Below are positions 47,315 through 60,045 of a stretch of 64,000 nt of DNA, piece by piece. The position numbers and the translations under genes are program-made. Where the stretch lies: assembly GCA_021613535.1 (NCBI GenBank), contig CP075492.1, positions 12,586,001 to 12,650,000 of the forward strand, written 5' to 3'. The stretch's first letter is position 1. Each line of letters opens with the position of its first letter. The notes below the pieces were generated by a model, which saw only the letters and a list, made by a program, of their open reading frames with translations, was not told the origin of the DNA and made no database searches. This DNA comes from Adineta vaga. Its lineage: Eukaryota; Rotifera.

Positions 47315-50300
47315 TCAAAGATGATAACGTACAATATCATCAATAGAATTGTTATTATTGGTACTGGAATTATCAATAGTCTCTGCAAGAGTTTCACGAC
47401 TTCTACTAACTTCGGAAACTTTCAGCGACACGGAGATCTTTACAGATATAGATACACACAGTTAATTGGTACGAAATCACACTAAATTTAGTGTCAATCA
47501 AACTGATATACCTTCGTTGGTGATGTTTGAGAAAGTTCAGTTCGTGATGGAGAATAATTTCTTGTTGATGAACGATGTGTATTTGTGCTAAAATAGATTA
47601 AATTTCATTTAGAAACGAATTCTTCGATCAATAAAACAATTTCTTACGCTGTTACATTTGATGTTAATTTAGGTGATATACTACGATATCGAGAATCATA
47701 ATCAATATTTGATGTTAGATCGGTTAATTTTCGTAAATCTTGTGCTGCTTTTTCTCTTGAAGAAAAGAAAAGAATGTTGATATTTTATATTTGAACAAAT
47801 GTTACTCTTTTTCTTCTATCATACCTTTCAAACCTTTCGCTTGTTAATTGACGTTTAAGACGATCATTATCCGATTCTAATCCAATAATTTGTGCACGCA
47901 ATGCAGCAATTTCTTTACCTTGACTTTGTCTTAAAAGAAAACATATCGATTATTTTAACTAGAAAAATCTTTCTTCTCTCATCATACATTTTCACATCAT
48001 TTATATTTGCTCGTTCTCTTGCTAATTGTAAATCGGAATCTTTTTCTTGTGTTTGCATTTGTGATTGAAATTCTTTTTCTCTTGATGAACCTATGATTTC
48101 TTCTAAACTTCGTACCATCGCTTTTTCATTATTGATTTGTGTATGTAACATATCGATTTCTAATTTCATATCACTAACGGCTGCTTGTAACTGTTCATTT
48201 TCAATTTCTCGTCCAGTTAATTCTCGAATAATCTGTTCTTTTTTGGTTTCAACGGTGGAATTAAGATCACGAATATTTGATATTTCACTTGCATAATTTT
48301 GTTTATCAGCTTGTAATCGTTTGATAATTTCTTCATTACGTTGTAATGAACGATTCATGTTTGATAATTGAATTTCATATTCATGTCCAACTGAGATATG
48401 CTAAAAAGAAGAAGAAAAATATGAAGAGGAAAAGCATTTTTTCATAATAATTACTTGTTGAAGTTCACGTTCAAGATAATCAATACGTTCCGTGAAACGT
48501 TTCATATCAGATGATTTTATTTGTAATTCTTGTCTAAGACCCGCAGCTTGAGATTCGATATCAGCGAGAGTTAATTTTGCACGACTTAATTCATTTGTAG
48601 CTTCACGATATTGTTCAAATAATGTTGTTCGATCGTTTTCCTAGAACAAAAATAAATCATCATGAGTTTATTTATGAAAAACTTCTACTCATCAACGATT
48701 GAACGTACCTTTTGTGTGATAACATTTTCACATTTTGATACTTCTTTGATGTATTCTTGAACTTGTAGTTTAAGATTTTCTTTATCATCAATGGCATGTT
48801 CAAGTTCTTGATGGATTGTCTAGAAAATGAATATATCGTAGAGATACTTTCGCAAGAATATAAATCGTCTTTCGTACTTGATTTTCTCGTGTAACTGTTA
48901 GAAGATCATCTTGTAATCGTTTATTTTCTCGTGCACTAAGATCAAGTTTTCGTCGATATTCATTTAATTCTTCTAAATTTCGATCTAATTGCATTCTCAT
49001 ACTGGTTATTTCTTTTAATTTTTGTTTGGTATCATCTTTTGAACGACTAGAAATCCAAAACAAATTTATCATTTGTTTTTTTGTGCTGAAAGAAAAATCT
49101 TACTCTAATGCTGCTTCTAATTCTGCTATCATCATTGTTAATTCTTCGATTCTTCGTGCTTTAGAATTGATTTCTTGTATTAAATGAAGATTTTCTTCAG
49201 CTTTTAGATCAAGTTCACCGCATAGACGATCTTTTTCTTTATCCAACGTTTGAACAGTTGAACGAACAACATGAAAATCATCTTTAATGCCTTTGTTTGC
49301 TTCTTGTAAATCATCTAAAGATACAAATTGTAAAATATTTGAATTGATTTTCAGACTGAGAAAAAAACGATATCATACAAAGTTTCTTTTCTAATCGAAA
49401 AGTTTTATCTTCTTGTGCACGAAGTTCTTCTTTTTTCAAACTTAATTGTCGTTGATTTTCTTGAACAAGTCGTTCAGCTTCTTCGGAAAGAAATCGTAAT
49501 TGTGATGAAGTCGTTTTTTGATCATTTAATTCTTGATTTAATTGAGAAATTGTAAATGATTGTTCATCAAGTTTTATTTCGTAATCTTTAATTTGTTCAC
49601 GTAATAAATGATTTTGTTGAAGAATTTCTTCTCGATCATTATCAAGCTAAAGCCGTGTAGAGAAAAATGTATATTTCCTGATAAAGTCCTGTTTCATACT
49701 TTGCGTATTTCAATTTGAAGATCTTCAATACGTTGTTCTAATCGAGCACGTTCCGTCAGATTTGTATCCGTAGCAACCTAATAAATAAATAAATAAATTA
49801 ATAACGAATGAAAATGAAAGATTTATCAAGTTTAGCTTTACTCGTAGACGTTCTCGTAATGTATCACGTTCATTGGCACTCGTACGTGCTTCGACAAGTG
49901 CTAGAGAGCGAGAGAACAAATTATTCAAGAGATTTCCTTTTTCTTTCAATAAAACGAACCGGTATCACGTTCATTTTCAACTTTACGTAAAATAGCTTGA
50001 GCAGCAAGAGATACTTTTGGTGTTTGAGCACTTTGAAGAAGATCATGACGTGTTCTTTGTAGTTCTTCTTTCGCCTACAATTCAAAATATCAATTTAGAT
50101 ATATTTTATTGAAGAATCAAATGATTTACTTGTTCATAAAGTACACTTAGATTATCTCTTTCATTGGTGAGAACTTTTATATTGCCTTGAATCTAAATGA
50201 AAATGATTGAAAAACAGAAATTAAGAAGAACAGAATTTCATACTTCTCCCATATGACGCTCAAATTTGTTTAATAGCAATTGTAAATCCTCTTTTTCTCG

Positions 50301-53300
50301 TATAACTCGAGCCAATTGAGATTCGTCCCCATCCTAAAGATATTAGAATGTTATCAAATAAGGATTTTTTCGTCTGGCAAAGTAATATAAGCGATATTTC
50401 AAATTTATGAATAATCAATCTACAGGATTTATTGATTCTTTTCTCGATAGTAGTAAGATCGTCTCATATTCGATAATGGCTTACTTTATCTCTTGATGAA
50501 TGTTTATATTTATTAAGTTCCTTTCGAAAACGATCACGTTCTTCTTCCACATTTCTTAGTTGACTGTCATATGCAGTCAAATCCTTCAAACGCATAAAAT
50601 CATTCGTAACACATTCATTACCATCATTCTATCTCTTACTCGTGTTGGCGAAGATCGATTTCGATGAATTCCACATACAGTACAACGTGTTGGTGATGCA
50701 CTACCATTACTGCCTGACCGACGACCATATTGTGTGACAGGTGATGTGGCAATATCACGACGAGCTGCTGTACGTGAGCCAGGTGTTGGTGATAATGAGC
50801 GACCACGTAAACGCGAATTTGTTGGTGATGTAGCACCAGTACGTGAGCGTTCGTTAAGTAATTTTTGTAGAATTTCAGCTTCATTTTTATACATATCACG
50901 TTCATCTTCGACATTTTTTAGATGAATATCAAGTCGTGCTGGAAGAGACAATTTTTTCGTTGAAGAAGCACTAGATGCAGTCGGAGTTGGAGCTTTTGTT
51001 GTACGACGACATTTTTGTAATTCTTGTAGAAGATCTTTTTCTATAAAGTTATAAAAAAAACATGAAAATATCAATGATTTATTTACTATTTACCATTGAG
51101 AACTAATTTCGAAACTCGTCGACTTAATTTTGATTTCTCAGTTTGTGTACGTTCAAGAAGTTCTTGTAAATGATTCACTTCATTAATACGTTCAGAACAC
51201 TGATTTCGTAATGTATCCAATTCTTCACATAAATTCTTTTTTTCCTACAAGAAAAAAAAGAACGTCGCAATTGAAGTACCCATCAATGTAAGTTTAGATC
51301 ATGAGTTTGTGATACAAAAGAATAAGATTTACTAGATTGTCGAGTGTCGCCTTGGAACAAGAAAAAGTAACACATTATGAGAAAAACATCTAAGTACTAT
51401 CGAACAAAGACATTTTTGTTATTTTAAGAGTAAGTAAAAATAGTTAACAATCTCTTTTTCACTTTACAACAAAATGTCCTTGTTAAAATCCTGACTTTAA
51501 CAAAGATGTCTACCATCAAGTCTCAACTACAGAACAATCCTTGAATATCTTTTCTATGCAGATCAATTGTGAAATAATAGGAAAGCCTTCTTTTTTCATT
51601 GGAAGTGTTGGTACTTGAATCACTCAATTCTGTTCACGTTACTATCAAAGAAGATCAGTCAAGCTGACAAAAAATGACACATTCCGGATTCTGTTTATAT
51701 GAGCATGTTATCCATAGTTGAATGTCAACAAATGCCATTTATTTTGTTGTTCTTTTTAGCATATGGCTTCAGATCAAATTGTTATTATATCCTTCAAAAT
51801 GATTAGATAATCAATCTGTTTCCTTATATCTTTCTTACGAATAAAAATTTAACTTAAATATATATATATATATATATATATACATACAGTCGTTAAAGAG
51901 GCAACTCTGGTATCAAGTGATTGCATTTCTCGATGATTATGTTGGATTTCAATCTTAAAATAGAAAATAGTAGTTTCATTTAGGAAAAGATAAACAGATT
52001 AATTATACTTTAGCTTCGTTTAATTCTCGATCGGCTGTTTCAACAGTAAAATCTTTATCGGCTTGAACTTTTCGTGCTAAACGATCAATATCTTTAAGAT
52101 CTCGAAGAAGATCACTATTTCGAAGACGTTCATCAAATTGTTTGTCGGATAGATTACGTTTTAATTCAGTTATTTCTTGTAAACGTCGTTCTAATGCACG
52201 ATTTGTTTCATGAAGAAAATCGATCTAAATATTTCGAAATAAAATCGATTGTAAGTTTTAGCTAAAGATTTTACTTGAGCACTTTGATTAGCAATGACTT
52301 TTTCATTACTTTTCAATCTTGATTCGAGTGAAAGAGCATCTGCTGATCGGCCACCATCAAGTACGCGATGAAGTCGTTCAATTTCTCGATCACGATTTTC
52401 AACCTAGAGAAAGAAAAATTATAACATAAAGTTCAAATTTAACAAAAGAAAATGGTCTATGTCTATATGTATCAAATTACATTTCTATGTTTTCTTCTCA
52501 TTTGTCAATAAATCATTGGTAGAAATATTATACAAACCTTGTGCGTACTAGGCGAACGAAATGAATATGTTGCATTCAAATTCGTTTTTGATCTTGATTT
52601 ATGACGATTAGATTGCTGAGGATAATGTGATAATGCTGATCTTGCTGTCGCTCTCATTAATGTCGAAACAGTATGATTATTGTGTAGATCAGATACAGAA
52701 CCATGACGTCGAGAGGAGTACATGTCTAAATTTCTCTTGGTATTTCTTCACAGACAGTTCGATGCTGATGAATGACAAACTCTCATCCGAAAAACTTTTC
52801 TAGAGGGATTTATTGTGTGTCTTCTTTTTTTTTGTTCACTTTCACTTTCTTTTCTTTTTCTAGGTATAAATGAAAGAAAACAATAGCAGAGAGAGGGAGA
52901 GCGACAAATCAAACTGAAGTCGTTTTTTTCTTCTATTTTCTTTGCTTCTCACTAACAGTATTATAAACATAGAGATTTGTAGCATAAAGAAAATAGTAAA
53001 GTGAAAAAGAATATGTTTGAAAAAAAGATTGCGAGTTGAAAAAAAAATGACATTGTTAAACAAAACAACGTTTTCATTTTTAGTAAAATAATACATATAT
53101 ATATGCGAATACTCTTATCACTATTGGTTAAGGAAAATGGTGACCATGAAAGACACGAAAAATTGTGGCTTGCGGTAACATAACAAAGAGAAAAAAAAGC
53201 ATTGTGCAAATCAATAAATCAAAAGATGAATCACTAAAACTCTCATATTCAAGAAATATATATGGTTATTCGAGCATATTGATCATCGAAAAAATACAGA

Positions 53301-54773
53301 TGATTGAAATATATAAAGAAAAAAAGTCTTTACATCGGGATCGAAAGAAAAACACAAATGGTTGATGATGATGATGATGATGATGTACTTATACAAACTG
53401 TCTGCGGCTCAGATGGTAGCTAATAGAGAATTTTTGTTCTTTTAACTATGCATTCAATCAAGATTTACAACATTCTTCTACACTTGAAACGAATGACGAA
53501 GTACAGATTGGTGTATTGTTAAAAGACGAGATTGGCTTCTTTCGTTCTTTTTCTCGCTCTTCTCTCCTTTCTCTTCGTTCTTTGCTTTTCATCGTATACA
53601 CGCATAATACTCATTACTCGCCTTCTCATTGCGGTTTTTCTCTCATTAGAAACAATCATTTAAAAGATAATCTCATCTATGATACAACGAAATATTATTT
53701 TTGATATATGCACTTGATTTCATAATATAGATCAATATTGTCCTATTTTATCTTTTCGTACAAGTATTTACTTATGATATCAGTATGATTAAAAAAAAGA
53801 AAAGAAAAACATGTTGTTGATAAATATGGTCAATATAACTTCGATGAAATTCTTTTGTAAACTAATGATATCTCACCTGATATTTAAGATTAGCCATTTT
53901 TGTTTCGACTTCATCTGTATGTTGTTTTTGTTGTTGTATTTCTAATTCAAGTTCGGCAACACGATCTTCAGTTACTTTAACAATATCGATGATATATGGA
54001 TCATTAACATAAGGTAATTGATGATTAAATGTTCGTTGCGATGAAGATGATTCTGGTAGCATTTCATCGATATCTAAACGTTGACGACGAAATGGAATTG
54101 TATGTTTATTTCCACCTAAACAGAGAGATTCGATAAGAAAAGTGTCGCGATTGTTTCCTTTTTCAAATCTACCTGGTGTTTGAACAACAGCTTGAAAATT
54201 TTTCTCTTGTAATTCTAAGATTTTATTGTCTTTTTGACGAGATTCTTTTTCTAATGATCGTAACCGATGAATATATTGAGTATTTAAGAATCGAAGATCG
54301 GCATTTTCATGTTCTAATTTTCTCAATTGACTTCTCAGATCTATGGTTGATTGAAAAGAGTGTATAAAAACTTCATAGGAATATTTTTCATACCTTTTAC
54401 ATGGTGATCAAGTTGTTCTCGAGCTTTTAATAATTCTAAATGCAAATCATTATTTTCTTTTACTAATCGAGCATTATCATTCTTATATGGATGAGCTGAT
54501 GATGTTCCATTTGTTGCAGATGATGTGGGTGGCGGAACTGCAGCAGATATTGGTGCATTCTAAGAATAAGAAAAATAGAAAGTTCAATGAGACGAAAATT
54601 TCAAAACTTGATATTACTTCTTTTGCTTTTTTAAGTTCTTCAGTAGTTTGAATAAAGGCTTGGAAAAGTTTTTCTACCAATGGTAATGATTCAATTGCTA
54701 ACGGTTGTTTAAAACCAAATTGATCGAGACGTTTTCGCAATGTCGTATATTTCTGTTCGGATAATGAAGCCAT
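47315..54773 (-). CDS. CEP135: Centrosomal protein CEP135 (Bld10)
   Basis: Coiled-coil scaffold of centriole and basal-body assembly, linking SAS-6 to microtubules. Twenty-five exons from the 5' end: 54618-54773, 54394-54559, 54173-54340, 53877-54115, 52275-52403, 52009-52224, 51888-51953, 51094-51244, 50640-51040, 50485-50583, 50244-50333, 50130-50192, 49960-50074, 49842-49900, 49700-49777, 49379-49646, 49104-49314, 48878-49046, 48709-48819, 48455-48640, 47988-48400, 47825-47929, 47648-47755, 47512-47587, 47315-47437; 1321 aa (human about 1140). Collinear conserved blocks: LRKRLDQFGFKQPLAIESLPLVEKLF, AVVQTPGGNKHTIPFRRQR, REIERLHRVLDGGRS, GNIKVLTNERDNLSVLYEQ, RENKRLQDDL, GSSREKEFQSQ, LKRQLTSERFERE. 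A Ser/Pro/Arg-rich insert (exon 9) has a CxxC (RCTVCGIH). Intron 3 is a 57-nt stop-free intron; intron 4 (1.47 kb) hides an alternative first exon. Confidence 0.93.
51858..51882. repeat. TA dinucleotide repeat in CEP135 intron 7
   Basis: Perfect TA microsatellite directly beside the exon-7 donor, within a 643-bp intron. Confidence 0.85.
52538..52723 (-). CDS. CEP135: Alternative first exon of CEP135 (short isoform)
   Basis: Inside the 1.47-kb intron 4 lies a 62-codon block that starts with ATG (52723) and ends in a phase-0 donor. It joins exactly to the phase-0 exon 5 at 52403. The encoded sequence (MYSSRRHGSVSDLHNNHTV .. RSPSTHK) is Ser/His/Arg-rich and unlike the main N-terminus. A TTTAG acceptor-like site lies 2 nt before the ATG, in a frame that cannot continue from exon 4. 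It is therefore a start exon rather than a cassette exon. The product would have 1140 aa and lack the microtubule-binding N-terminus, recalling the vertebrate paralogue TSGA10. Isoform use is inferred. Confidence 0.62.
53363..53385. repeat. TGA trinucleotide repeat in CEP135 intron 4
   Basis: Short perfect triplet repeat upstream of the alternative first exon; non-coding. Confidence 0.75.
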
Positions 54774-55765
54774 TGTTAACAATCAGATGCTTTCTTTCTT
54801 TTGTTAACTTATGATTTGTTTTTTAGACAACACTCCGAACGGAATTCATTTAAACTTATCTAAATATAAAGAAAACAAACAATTAGTAGATTTAACCATA
54901 TTTTATTTTTATTTTTTAACTAGCGGTTTGTGCAAAGATAGGAGAATGAAAAGAAATGAACCAATGACGTCTTTGCTCTGCCATGGTTCAAGTTGTTCTC
55001 GTGGTAACGTCAACTAAACATGAAGATCCTACTATGAAACAAATGGCAGACCAAAATATAGATCTGCTTTATTGTAATATAGACAATATCGAAACAAATG
55101 TGATGTTGTCATAGATTATACAATGTTATATTCGATAGATGTCTCTGAGCATGAACTGTTATTACATATGATGATTTCAAAGATCTGTGATTTAGATTTC
55201 AGCACACTGTGATCTTCTGATGGATTGATCACTATAAAATATTTGAGATTATCGTTGATTTTTATTAAAAGACTAAAATTGGTGAAACAGTGCCCTTCAC
55301 TGTCAAGTTGCGATTATTAAAACATTGGTGTCGATCATTCTTTGTTGTTGTTCATATCGTTCAATCATTTTTTTCTTCTTCTGTTCATTGTTCCATTGTA
55401 CAATTATACAAAAAGAAAGTATTACATCATCTGATTTCTCTTTCTCTCGAGGAAATTCTCTTACGTAGTAAAAATAAAAGAACCAAACGTCTTCTCTTGT
55501 ATAAATATTCCAAAATTGATCTTTGGTCAAAATCAAGAAGAAAATCTAAGCTGGGTTATATATTTATTCAAATGAATGGCAACTACAAAAGAATGAAATA
55601 AACATTGCTGAGAACAATAACAAAGGCTGGATTTTAATGAGTGAAAAGAAGAAGAAGAAGAGAAATCATGACAGATCGTTTCTAGAGTTTTTACATGCTT
55701 TTATAAAACATCAAAGTGAATAGAGTTTGTTTTTCTTTCAATATATCATCCAATGATGGAATAAT
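54774..55765. other. Intergenic, CEP135 upstream region
   Basis: About 1 kb between the CEP135 start and the cathepsin D stop. Several ORFs (for example around 55290-55601) are AT-rich translations with no partner exons. Nothing else recognised. Confidence 0.45.
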
Positions 55766-57676
55766 TTAGTTTAAAATTTCATCAAGTGAAAACGTTTTCT
55801 GATTATGTTTCATTGTCGAATTTTTTGGTGAAACTGATTTAGCAAAACCAATACGATTATTGCCGAAATCAAATTCTGTATACCATATACCAATAAAAAC
55901 ATCACCAAGAATCCAAAGTGGACCGGCTGGTGGTGGGATATCCATGCCAGCAAAGCCGGATAAGCAAATACTCTTATTAAATTGATTAACAGTTAAAACA
56001 TATTCAGGTCCATCCAAATAGAAATCATTTCCATTAATAGTAAAATGAATACGTGGTAAATTAGGAACTAATTTACAATCAATCATATACTAAAAGAAAT
56101 GATTATCGAAGATGATTGAAACTTTTTTCATAGAACTTACTTCACCACCAGGAATGGGAATAGCACCTAATTTAGAATTGAGACTAGCAATTTCAGCTTT
56201 TGGACCAATTAAAAGACTAGTACCAGTATCAGCAATTCTTAATAGGAAAAGAAATAAACATAAAATATAAAACTCAACTTATTCTTAGTTTTTGTCTCTT
56301 ACGCTTGACAACCACCTTGACAATATTGATTTGAATTAACTGATATTCCATCAAGTTTAAATTGCCAATAATCTTTTCGTGTAACATCAACATATGTAAA
56401 TTCACCTTCATACAATTCAGGATCCGAACCACCTATGCAAAAACATCATAACATGTTCATTTCAATAATGAAATCCTACCGAAAATAATTTCACCACCAC
56501 GTGGATTTTCTGGGTCACTGAAAGCAACAGACACTCAATTTCATATCTCTCTTTTTGTTTCAATCTACTCGTACCGATCGAGCCAAAAGCTGAATACATT
56601 TTCAGGCACTAATTTTTGATCCCACATATTATTGAAAACAGGATAAATACCATCAACAGCAATAGCTGGATAAGCCAAACCAAGAATACCTTTGAAAAAT
56701 AATATATATTGGTAAGATAGAAGCGACAAGTGACAGCAGCTTTCTCTTACCGTCGAATTTTGCTGCAATAAAAGCAATACCAGGTTGTTTAATTGCTTCA
56801 GCAAATCCTTGATTTTGAATTTTAGCATCACCAATCTAAATTCAATAGATTCTAAGAACGAATCAAATTGAAGTTGGTATTCTTACCGTTACTGTATCAA
56901 TGCTAACATAGCCTTGAAGTGAACCAGTACCGTATTGAATCTATTCAATCCAGAAAAAAAACCTTCAGATCACATCATCTACGATGTCTCTTACTTTAAA
57001 TTCTGTTCCATTTGCTACATATGTTGATGATTTTGCACCATTATATTTTCGGTGTAATTCTAATGTAAGAAAAGAAAAACATTTTCTATCAATACCTATT
57101 GAATACATAAAACTTACGGCAAGCAATATCTAAAAGTGAACAATGGATACTAAAATAATCGAAAACATAAGATATATGAGATAGTCATTTGAAAATGAAT
57201 CTATACCTTGGTACCCAGAGATTCGATGAGCCAGTACTAATGAACACAAAAATAATCTTCTATTGTACTATGTATAATACAATCAAATCAACATACTCAA
57301 ATACGACACGAAATATTTGAGCTGGTGTGCCAATACCAATATCACCAAAATATTGAGCCTAGAGAATACAAATTCAATATTAAAAAGAAACTTATTTTTG
57401 TTTTATTTTACATTCATATAATCTTTTAATACTTCAGGAATTGGTCCACCAAGACCATATTTTCGTTCAAATGCATTTAATCGATGTGATTCAACTGAAA
57501 AAAGTTGATCATGAACCGATTCAAAATGATGTAATTTTACTCTGAAAATATTCAATCAAATTTTTCATTCAATTATTTCATTGAATAAAATATACAAACC
57601 GATGAAGACGAGCTTCGTTAGCACAAAAACTCGACAACACACAAATAACAATTGCAAGGCAAGCAAATCCTTGCAT
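55766..57676 (-). CDS. Cathepsin D-like aspartic protease
   Basis: Lysosomal pepsin-family protease. Thirteen exons from the 5' end: 57600-57676, 57412-57541, 57297-57358, 57207-57236, 57118-57149, 56995-57059, 56887-56940, 56751-56835, 56575-56689, 56480-56517, 56303-56432, 56141-56237, 55766-56089; 412 aa, the same length as human CTSD. The signal peptide is [19 protein letters not shown]. Propeptide is followed by mature start [31 protein letters not shown]. Catalytic Asp residues lie in DTG at 90-92 and DTG at 276-278, and the flap Tyr is Y135 (IQYGTGS). The C-terminal [25 protein letters not shown] is classic. A 20-residue hydrophilic extension follows ([19 protein letters not shown]). 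Several exons are tiny (30, 32 and 38 nt). Cathepsin D is the likely orthologue, but other A1 lysosomal proteases cannot be excluded. Confidence 0.93.
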
Positions 57677-57973
57677 GATTTCAATTTCAGATTTGTATCT
57701 ATAAAAAGAAATAGAAGAGAAACGTATGTACGTATATGTATAGAAAAATATGCAGCTGTTTGAAAAGAGATAAGAGACGTTTTCGTACGATGTCTATTAT
57801 TATTTTTTCTATTCGTTCGTTAGACGCGAACGAAGCAAGGAGAAAAATGAACTAGACACAAAAGAAAGTAAAAAGTACACAGTTGCAAGATGAGTCATCC
57901 AATTAAGCATGAATCATTCGATGTTTTGTTTTTTTGTTTCTGATTTAATTAGATGACAGTCCAAGTCATGATT

Positions 57974-59307
57974 TTAGAGTGGTAATAGAATTTTTTTTGT
58001 TAAATGCTGGTTAATGCTCAATTGTTCAAGATTTTTGTGAATAACACTTTTCATTAGTTGACGAATTTTCCTTGTTGTAAGAAGTGTTAATGATACTGGA
58101 CTTTGTTGATATTTCACAATCAATTCATCTACGTGTAGATTTAATGTATCCAGTAAATTTTGTCGTATAGTTTGTGTGACTAACGTATTTTGAATAGGTG
58201 CTGTTATTATTTTCGAAAAATGATTGGTACGAATATTATGAATACTTTGTCTTGTTAAATAACCATAATGAAAAGACAGAGTTAGAAATATTTTCATGTT
58301 AGCCATGGATGGATAAGTAAATGGATCATTATTTGCTTCGAAACAAACACCTGGAATGTAGATTAATTCAAAGAATTTTTCGATACATAATGAATAATTG
58401 ACACAGGGTATTTGATGTAGAAGTATTTGATGTAGACATAAAACGAATGGATTTATGTAGGATATAGAACGACGTTCTTGAAAAAATGTTGAAGCTATTT
58501 GAGAAAAAAATGTGTGCAAAGAATCAATGGATTGAAATGCATCGAGTATAGCACCATGTTCCAAAAGATCCGTAACAATTGGAACACACCAATTGAAAAG
58601 AGCATTTTCAAGACCGGCATTTAATTCGGTTTGCACCTGATCGGGATGGACGGAATAAAGATAATCACGAAAGTAAATATAAATTGTTGGATAATTCGAT
58701 TCTGAATGTAAAGAGAAAGATATGAACAAACGAAATGTTGTATCATAAACTTACCCATTCCACATAGACGTTTGAATGGAGAAACATTATTTACATCTCG
58801 TAAGATTGGATTTGCACCATGTTCAATTAATAATCGAATATAATTTAATCGTTTTATTTGATCTAAATTCCCGGCGACAACAGCAATGGATAGCGGTGTT
58901 TTACAATCCGATAATAAATCATTTGGATTGAAGCCAGATATCAATAGTAATCGAAAAATATTTTCATAATCTTTCGAAATAGCATGATGAATTAATTGAC
59001 AGTTTTCTGTGCTGTTCGGGAACTGATTCGATTGTACATCATCATTGAGATGTAAACAATCGATTGATTTATCAAGGAATTTATTGAGTGTAGGTTTTTG
59101 TAATGAATTTGAATAAATACTCAAGATGGTTTCATGAACTGTTGACGATGGATGATAATCATCAAAGATTGCCTTTAAAATATTTGTTGATTGAGTTGAA
59201 TCTTTGAAATAATTATTTAATTGATCAGTTAAGTCTCGTATACGTTGATCAGTTAATGAAGATATGTTTTTAGCCTTTTTGCGAGCATTTCGTTGCCTTT
59301 TAAACAT
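57974..59307 (-). CDS. Ankyrin-repeat protein with SOCS-box-like C-terminus
   Basis: Two exons, 58755-59307 and 57974-58701; 426 aa. The N-terminus is very basic (MFKRQRNARKKAKN). At least two ankyrin units are visible (CQLIHHAISKDYENIFRLLLISGFNPND, then TPLSIAVVAGNL .. YIRLLIEHGANPILRDVNN). A helical region follows, with a weak ankyrin-like piece (PIVTDLLEHGAILDAF). The last 45 residues (SPVSLTLLTTRKIRQLMK .. INQHLTKKIL) have the layout of a SOCS box, which recruits elongin B/C and cullin 5. This suggests an ASB-type ubiquitin-ligase receptor; orthology to a given ASB is not assigned. Convergent or antisense genes are absent; RPL39 precedes it on the same strand. Confidence 0.72.
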
Positions 59308-59610
59308 TTGACGAGAAAAATGATTTTATTTTTGTGCAGAAAAACAATCGTAAAAGAAAGTCAACACGTATGACTCATCGGAGAAAAGATAAATATGTTT
59401 TTTCTTCACATAATTTACTAAATCTAAACAATCTAAAGGCAATAAATACTTCTGATCTTATTTCTTACGATACTCTCAAACTAAATTAGTATTAAATATG
59501 ATCTACTAGATGGTACTTTTCCTTTATTCTTCTTCTTTTTTTTTCACAAAAACAATAACAAGAGACGTGAAAACAATATGAGTGTCTTTGTTATCGTCAT
59601 TGATAATTGT
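59308..59610. other. Intergenic between RPL39 and the ankyrin gene
   Basis: Just over 300 bp, AT-rich with a T-run near 59535. It holds the RPL39 3' UTR; nothing else seen. Confidence 0.4.
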
Positions 59611-59820
59611 TTATAATTTAAGTTTGGTACGACGAAAATGACGACGTTTAGAATTGTATCGAATTGTATTTCCTGTACGCATCCGAATCTAAGAAAACAA
59701 AGAAAAACAAAATTTTCAATTTCGAAATACTCATTGACTTACCCATTGTGGTACAGGTCGATTTTGTTTTTGTTTCTTAGCAAGAACCTTCTTGATTTTA
59801 AGAGTCTTATGTGATGCCAT
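59611..59820 (-). CDS. RPL39: Large-subunit ribosomal protein eL39
   Basis: Smallest protein of the eukaryotic large subunit, lining the exit tunnel. Two exons of 78 nt each (59743-59820 and 59611-59688); exactly 51 aa, as in other animals. Sequence signature MASHKTLKIKKVLAKKQKQN, PVPQW, IRMRTGNTIRYN and RRHFRRTKL is nearly invariant. A TTTTAG acceptor-like site directly abuts the ATG with no leader. This points to a spliced leader or a cis-spliced 5' UTR intron. The eglin-like gene lies 225 bp upstream on the same strand. Confidence 0.97.
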
Positions 59821-60045
59821 CTAAAACAGCAAATGCAATCCACAAATTTCAATATATGTATATACACATTTCACAATGCTCTCAGGGAAAACTTGGTGAT
59901 TAGTCAACAAGAAAAAATCTTCTGTTGATATAGATTATCATCTTTGAGCATTGGATTTCTTTACAAAAAAACAAACATGCAGAACAAAAATTTCAATATT
60001 ATTATAAACAAAATGGCAGGATTAAGAAAAACTCGCAAAAAAATT

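Noticed and set aside
55290-55601. 103-codon ORF upstream of CEP135
   Set aside because: AT-rich translation with a non-ATG start and no conserved features; opposite strand also open, as expected by chance.
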